From Chitinophagaceae bacterium (GTDB taxonomy: Bacteria > Bacteroidota > Bacteroidia > Chitinophagales > Chitinophagaceae), in assembly GCA_947463755.1 (NCBI GenBank), contig CANHUK010000044.1, positions 1 to 8,687 on the forward strand: DNA of 8,687 nt, read 5' to 3'. Positions 6,039 through 8,687 of this stretch are shown piece by piece. Within the stretch, counting starts at the first letter, position 1, and every line of letters starts with the position of its first letter. A program made the translations under genes and the position numbers. The notes beneath the pieces were generated by a model, which was not told the DNA's origin, ran no database searches, and saw only the letters and a program-made list of their open reading frames with translations.

Positions 6039-7382
6039 ATGAAAAAATCAAGAAGGTATTTTCTGAGAAATGCAGGTGCCGCAGCGGCGGCTGTGACGGT
6101 GGGCGGCGTCCTTCCCTCATTCTCTGCCACCTCCTATCGCAGGATCCTCGGATCCAATGAAAAGATCACAGCCGCCGTGATGGGTGTGAACAGCCGCGGA
6201 CTTTCCGTGGCCAGAAATTTCGCCGCACAGGCAGACTGTGAAATGATGTATGTATGTGATGTGGACAGTCGGGCCATGGATAAGTGCGTCATCGCGGTGG
6301 AAAAGGAACAGAAGAAAAAACCCAAGGCAGAAAAAGACTTCAGGAAGGCATTGGAAGACAAGAACCTGGACCTCCTGATCGTAACCGCCCCGGATCACTG
6401 GCATGCACCAGCGGCATTGCTGGCCGTTGCCGCCGGAAAACATGTTTACCTCGAAAAACCCTGCAGCCATAATCCTCACGAAGGTGAGCTGCTCATCAAA
6501 TCAGCAGAAAAACACGGCAAACTCCTGCAAATGGGGAACCAGCGACGTTCCTGGCCCAATGTTATGGAGGCGATCAGATCCCTGCATGATGGCATCATCG
6601 GCAGACCCTACTACGCCAAAACATGGTACACGAACAATCGCGAATCCATCGGCATCGGTAAAAAGACCGTCGTGCCGGAATGGCTGGACTTTGACCTCTG
6701 GCAGGGGCCTGCACCCAGAAAAGACTTTCAGGATAACCTGATCCACTACAACTGGCACTGGTTCTGGCATTGGGGAACCGGAGAGGCCCTGAACAATGGC
6801 ACCCATATGGTGGATCTTGCCCGATGGGGGTTGAAGGTCGACTACCCCGTCAAGGTTTCATCCTCCGGCGGGCGCTATCGCTATCAGGATGATTGGGAAA
6901 CGCCGGATACGCAGGTCATCGATCTGGAATTCGACAATAACACCCTGATTTCATGGGAAGGCAGAAGCTGCAATGGCAAACACATCGAAGGCAGTAGTGT
7001 TGGAGTCATCTTCTACGGTGAAACCGGCTCTCTGCTCATAGAAAGTGGTAATTCCTACAAAGTGTTCGACCTCAAGAACAATCTCGTCAAAGAGGTTAAG
7101 AATACTATGCGTGCGGAAGCCAGGGACCTCACCGGCCCGGGGATGGAACTGGATGCACTCCATATCCGAAACTTCTTTGACAGCATCCGGAAAGGCACGC
7201 CTCTGCATTCAGACATCGTCTCCGGACATAAAAGTACCCTGCTCGTTCAACTCGGGAACATATCCCAGCGCGTGGGTCGTACCCTGAAGATCGACCCGAA
7301 TAACGGAAGGATCCTCCAGGACAAGGCTGCCATGAAACTCTGGCAGCGTGAATACGAAAAGGGATGGGAACCTAAGGTGTAA
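6039..7382 (+). CDS. Tat-exported Gfo/Idh/MocA family oxidoreductase (paralogue 2)
   Basis: Second NAD(P)-binding Gfo/Idh/MocA protein, 447 residues from the ATG at 6039. This start was preferred over an in-frame TTG 36 codons upstream because it opens directly with the twin-arginine motif SRRYFL (residues 4-9) and an Ala-rich hydrophobic stretch. The dinucleotide-binding loop is GVNSRG at 49-54, EKP is at 139-141, and the motif NNGTHMVD at 252-259 carries the likely catalytic His256. The aromatic run NWHWFWHW (238-245) is typical of the exported Bacteroidota/Planctomycetota subgroup. It differs clearly from paralogue 1, which has DWGAH and a Gly/Pro insert, so the two are not a recent duplication. 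It lies 48 bp before a NagX-like membrane gene and then a NagB-like gene, which suggests sugar or amino-sugar processing. Substrate unknown; a GH109-type NAD-dependent glycosidase or a sugar dehydrogenase is possible. Confidence 0.9.
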   Translation: MKKSRRYFLRNAGAAAAAVTVGGVLPSFSATSYRRILGSNEKITAAVMGVNSRGLSVARNFAAQADCEMMYVCDVDSRAMDKCVIAVEKEQKKKPKAEKDFRKALEDKNLDLLIVTAPDHWHAPAALLAVAAGKHVYLEKPCSHNPHEGELLIKSAEKHGKLLQMGNQRRSWPNVMEAIRSLHDGIIGRPYYAKTWYTNNRESIGIGKKTVVPEWLDFDLWQGPAPRKDFQDNLIHYNWHWFWHWGTGEALNNGTHMVDLARWGLKVDYPVKVSSSGGRYRYQDDWETPDTQVIDLEFDNNTLISWEGRSCNGKHIEGSSVGVIFYGETGSLLIESGNSYKVFDLKNNLVKEVKNTMRAEARDLTGPGMELDALHIRNFFDSIRKGTPLHSDIVSGHKSTLLVQLGNISQRVGRTLKIDPNNGRILQDKAAMKLWQREYEKGWEPKV

Positions 7383-7420
7383 GCCATCAATGATCACCAT
7401 CCATTTCGAAACGCAAGGAC

Positions 7421-7424
7421 GGAG
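7421..7424 (+). promoter_or_regulatory. Possible ribosome binding site (GGAG) for the NagX-like gene
   Basis: GGAG lies 6 nt before the ATG at 7431, within the purine-rich AAGGACGGAG at 7415-7424. This is good Shine-Dalgarno spacing and supports that start, although such pairing is often unimportant in Bacteroidota. Confidence 0.35.
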
Positions 7425-7430
7425 ACCATC

Positions 7431-8525
7431 ATGAAAACACAACGGCTGCTATCACTGGATGCATTACGGGGATTCGATATGTTCTGGATCATCGGTGCAG
7501 ACGAAGTACTGCACTCCATGGCCAAGGCAACCGGAAGCCCGGCCTGGCAGAAGATCTCTGCACAATTCGAACATCCCTACTGGGAAGGATTCACACTCTA
7601 CGACCTCATCTTCCCGCTCTTCATTTTCGTCACCGGCATCTCCGCCAATTATTCGCTGGGAGCAGCATTGGAAAAGGGCGTGGCCAGATCTAGCCTCGTC
7701 CGGAAGGTCATCACCCGCGGATTGATCCTGGTACTGCTCGGCATAATTTACAATAACGGATTGACGATCAAGCCATTGGAAGAGATCCGATTCATGAGCG
7801 TACTGGGCAGGATCGGCCTGGCCTATCTGTTTTCATCGCTGATCTTCCTGTATACCAACCCTAAAACCCAGATGATCTGCTTCTGGGGAATACTGATCGG
7901 TTACTGGCTGATCATGCGGTTTTCTTCAGCACCCGGTTTCCCGGCCGGCGATCTGACCGAAGAGGGGAATTTCTCCTCCTGGTTTGACCGCACCGTGCTC
8001 CCCGGAAAACTCTCCCGTGGCATCCACGACACGGTAGGTCTCTTCAACAACTTACCCGCCATCAGTTCGGGACTCGCCGGCATCATAACCGGTAACCTGT
8101 TGAGAACCAGCCACTACCCTGATCGGTTCAAGGTCAGAAGCATGATCGTCGCCGGCACGGCCTGCCTGCTTTTCGCCAAAGGCTGGGATCTGGTGTTCCC
8201 GATCAACAAAAACCTATGGTCCAGCCCATTCGTCCTGCAAACCGTCGGACTGAGCCTCTTCCTGATGGCAGCCTTCTACTATGTCATCGATGTTAAAAAA
8301 TGGACGAAAGCGACTTTTTTCAGGGTCATTGGCATGAATTCCATATTGATATACATGTCAGGAAAATTCATACAATGGTCCTATACGAACAAGGCCTTCT
8401 TCCAGTGGTTGGGTGATCTGGCCGGAGAACCCTTCAATGCGGTGATCCTGGCGGTCACCGTGATCGTCGTAAAATGGGTGTTCCTGGCCTTCCTGTATCA
8501 ACGTAAAATGTTCCTGAAGATCTGA
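7431..8525 (+). CDS. DUF5009 / HGSNAT-like multispanning membrane protein (NagX-like)
   Basis: Inner-membrane protein of the family that includes lysosomal heparan-alpha-glucosaminide N-acetyltransferase (HGSNAT) and bacterial NagX, a membrane component of GlcNAc utilisation regulons. The 364 residues open with RLLSLDALRGFDMFWIIG, the family hallmark, followed by HPYWEGFTLYDLIFPLFIFVTG (48-69). His48 sits where HGSNAT has its active-site His. About ten hydrophobic segments can be seen, roughly at 10-25, 56-75, 95-110, 125-142, 147-163, 208-224, 236-255, 266-286, 298-315 and 335-357. The stretch FPINKNLWSSPFVLQTVG (256-273) is also typical. HGSNAT moves an acetyl group from cytosolic acetyl-CoA to glucosamine on the other face of the membrane; whether this protein acetylates or transports is unknown. 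It follows the Tat Gfo/Idh gene by 48 bp and precedes the NagB-like gene by 3 bp, so an operon is very likely. Confidence 0.9.
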   Translation: MKTQRLLSLDALRGFDMFWIIGADEVLHSMAKATGSPAWQKISAQFEHPYWEGFTLYDLIFPLFIFVTGISANYSLGAALEKGVARSSLVRKVITRGLILVLLGIIYNNGLTIKPLEEIRFMSVLGRIGLAYLFSSLIFLYTNPKTQMICFWGILIGYWLIMRFSSAPGFPAGDLTEEGNFSSWFDRTVLPGKLSRGIHDTVGLFNNLPAISSGLAGIITGNLLRTSHYPDRFKVRSMIVAGTACLLFAKGWDLVFPINKNLWSSPFVLQTVGLSLFLMAAFYYVIDVKKWTKATFFRVIGMNSILIYMSGKFIQWSYTNKAFFQWLGDLAGEPFNAVILAVTVIVVKWVFLAFLYQRKMFLKI

Positions 8526-8528
8526 ACC

Positions 8529-8687
8529 ATGGAGAAATATGTGTTGGAAAACCCGGAGTTGATGGGCAAAGCCGCCGGCATCCGGGCAGCGGAATCGATC
8601 AAAAACGCGTTGGATCGACAAGGATACGCGAACATCATCCTCGCCACCGGAACCAGTCAGTTCCATACCCTGCAAAACCTGATCGCA
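8529..8687 (+). CDS. NagB-like glucosamine-6-phosphate deaminase/isomerase family protein, 5' part only
   Basis: The first 53 codons of a gene that runs off the right edge. The translation starts MEKYVLENPELMGKAAGIRAAESI and continues to NIILATGTSQFHTLQNLIA. The hydrophobic strand plus the ATGTSQF loop (about residues 39-45) matches the phosphate-binding region of the NagB / 6-phosphogluconolactonase fold, which uses a TG[GAT][ST] turn. This version resembles proteins usually annotated as glucosamine-6-phosphate deaminase in Bacteroidota rather than E. coli NagB itself. It starts 3 bp after the stop of the NagX-like gene, consistent with translational coupling. If it is a deaminase it would convert GlcN6P to fructose-6-phosphate and ammonia in the cytosol. 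The family call is good; the exact reaction cannot be told from the fragment. Confidence 0.75.
   Translation, partial: MEKYVLENPELMGKAAGIRAAESIKNALDRQGYANIILATGTSQFHTLQNLIA

Overview
The window looks like a chromosomal segment of a member of the Bacteroidota. This rests on family membership and style: a MurA with the PWPGLTPD motif and Asp at the usual catalytic Cys position, a PagL-type outer-membrane protein with an HFSNGA...PNxGxN motif, two Tat-signal Gfo/Idh/MocA proteins, a DUF5009/NagX-like membrane protein, TAnnTTTG-type -7 promoter elements and few Shine-Dalgarno sequences. The genus cannot be fixed from what is visible. No rRNA, tRNA, insertion sequence, CRISPR array or phage gene was seen.

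Layout. (1) Positions 32-2464 hold two peptidoglycan precursor genes, murB (minus) and murA (plus), diverging from an 81-bp spacer. (2) A bidirectional hairpin terminator at 2466-2494 separates murA from a convergent Tat-exported Gfo/Idh/MocA protein (2523-3959, minus). (3) A 190-bp spacer leads to a PagL-like outer-membrane protein (4150-5289, plus), which converges with a small secreted, probably beta-barrel, protein of unknown function (5310-5870, minus). (4) After a 168-bp spacer, three plus-strand genes form a likely operon that runs off the end: a second Tat Gfo/Idh/MocA protein (6039-7382), a multispanning DUF5009/HGSNAT/NagX-like protein (7431-8525) and the start of a NagB-like sugar-phosphate isomerase/deaminase (8529 onwards, 3 bp after the previous stop).

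How the genes may work together. MurA and MurB catalyse the two steps from UDP-GlcNAc to UDP-MurNAc. The right-hand operon looks like carbohydrate, possibly amino-sugar, processing across the envelope: an exported NAD(P)-type enzyme, a membrane protein related to the transmembrane glucosamine acetyltransferase/NagX family, and a cytosolic NagB-like enzyme. The link to amino sugars is inference from family relationships. The middle genes point to envelope or lipid A functions.

The most notable points are the Cys-to-Asp MurA (expected fosfomycin insensitivity), the PagL-like protein that keeps the His and Ser of the PagL catalytic triad but has Asn where Glu is expected, a perfect 13-bp inverted repeat inside that gene's signal-peptide coding region, and the Gfo/Idh - NagX-like - NagB-like operon. 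I did not find a clearly new multi-gene system; most of the window is well-known families in a plausible arrangement.
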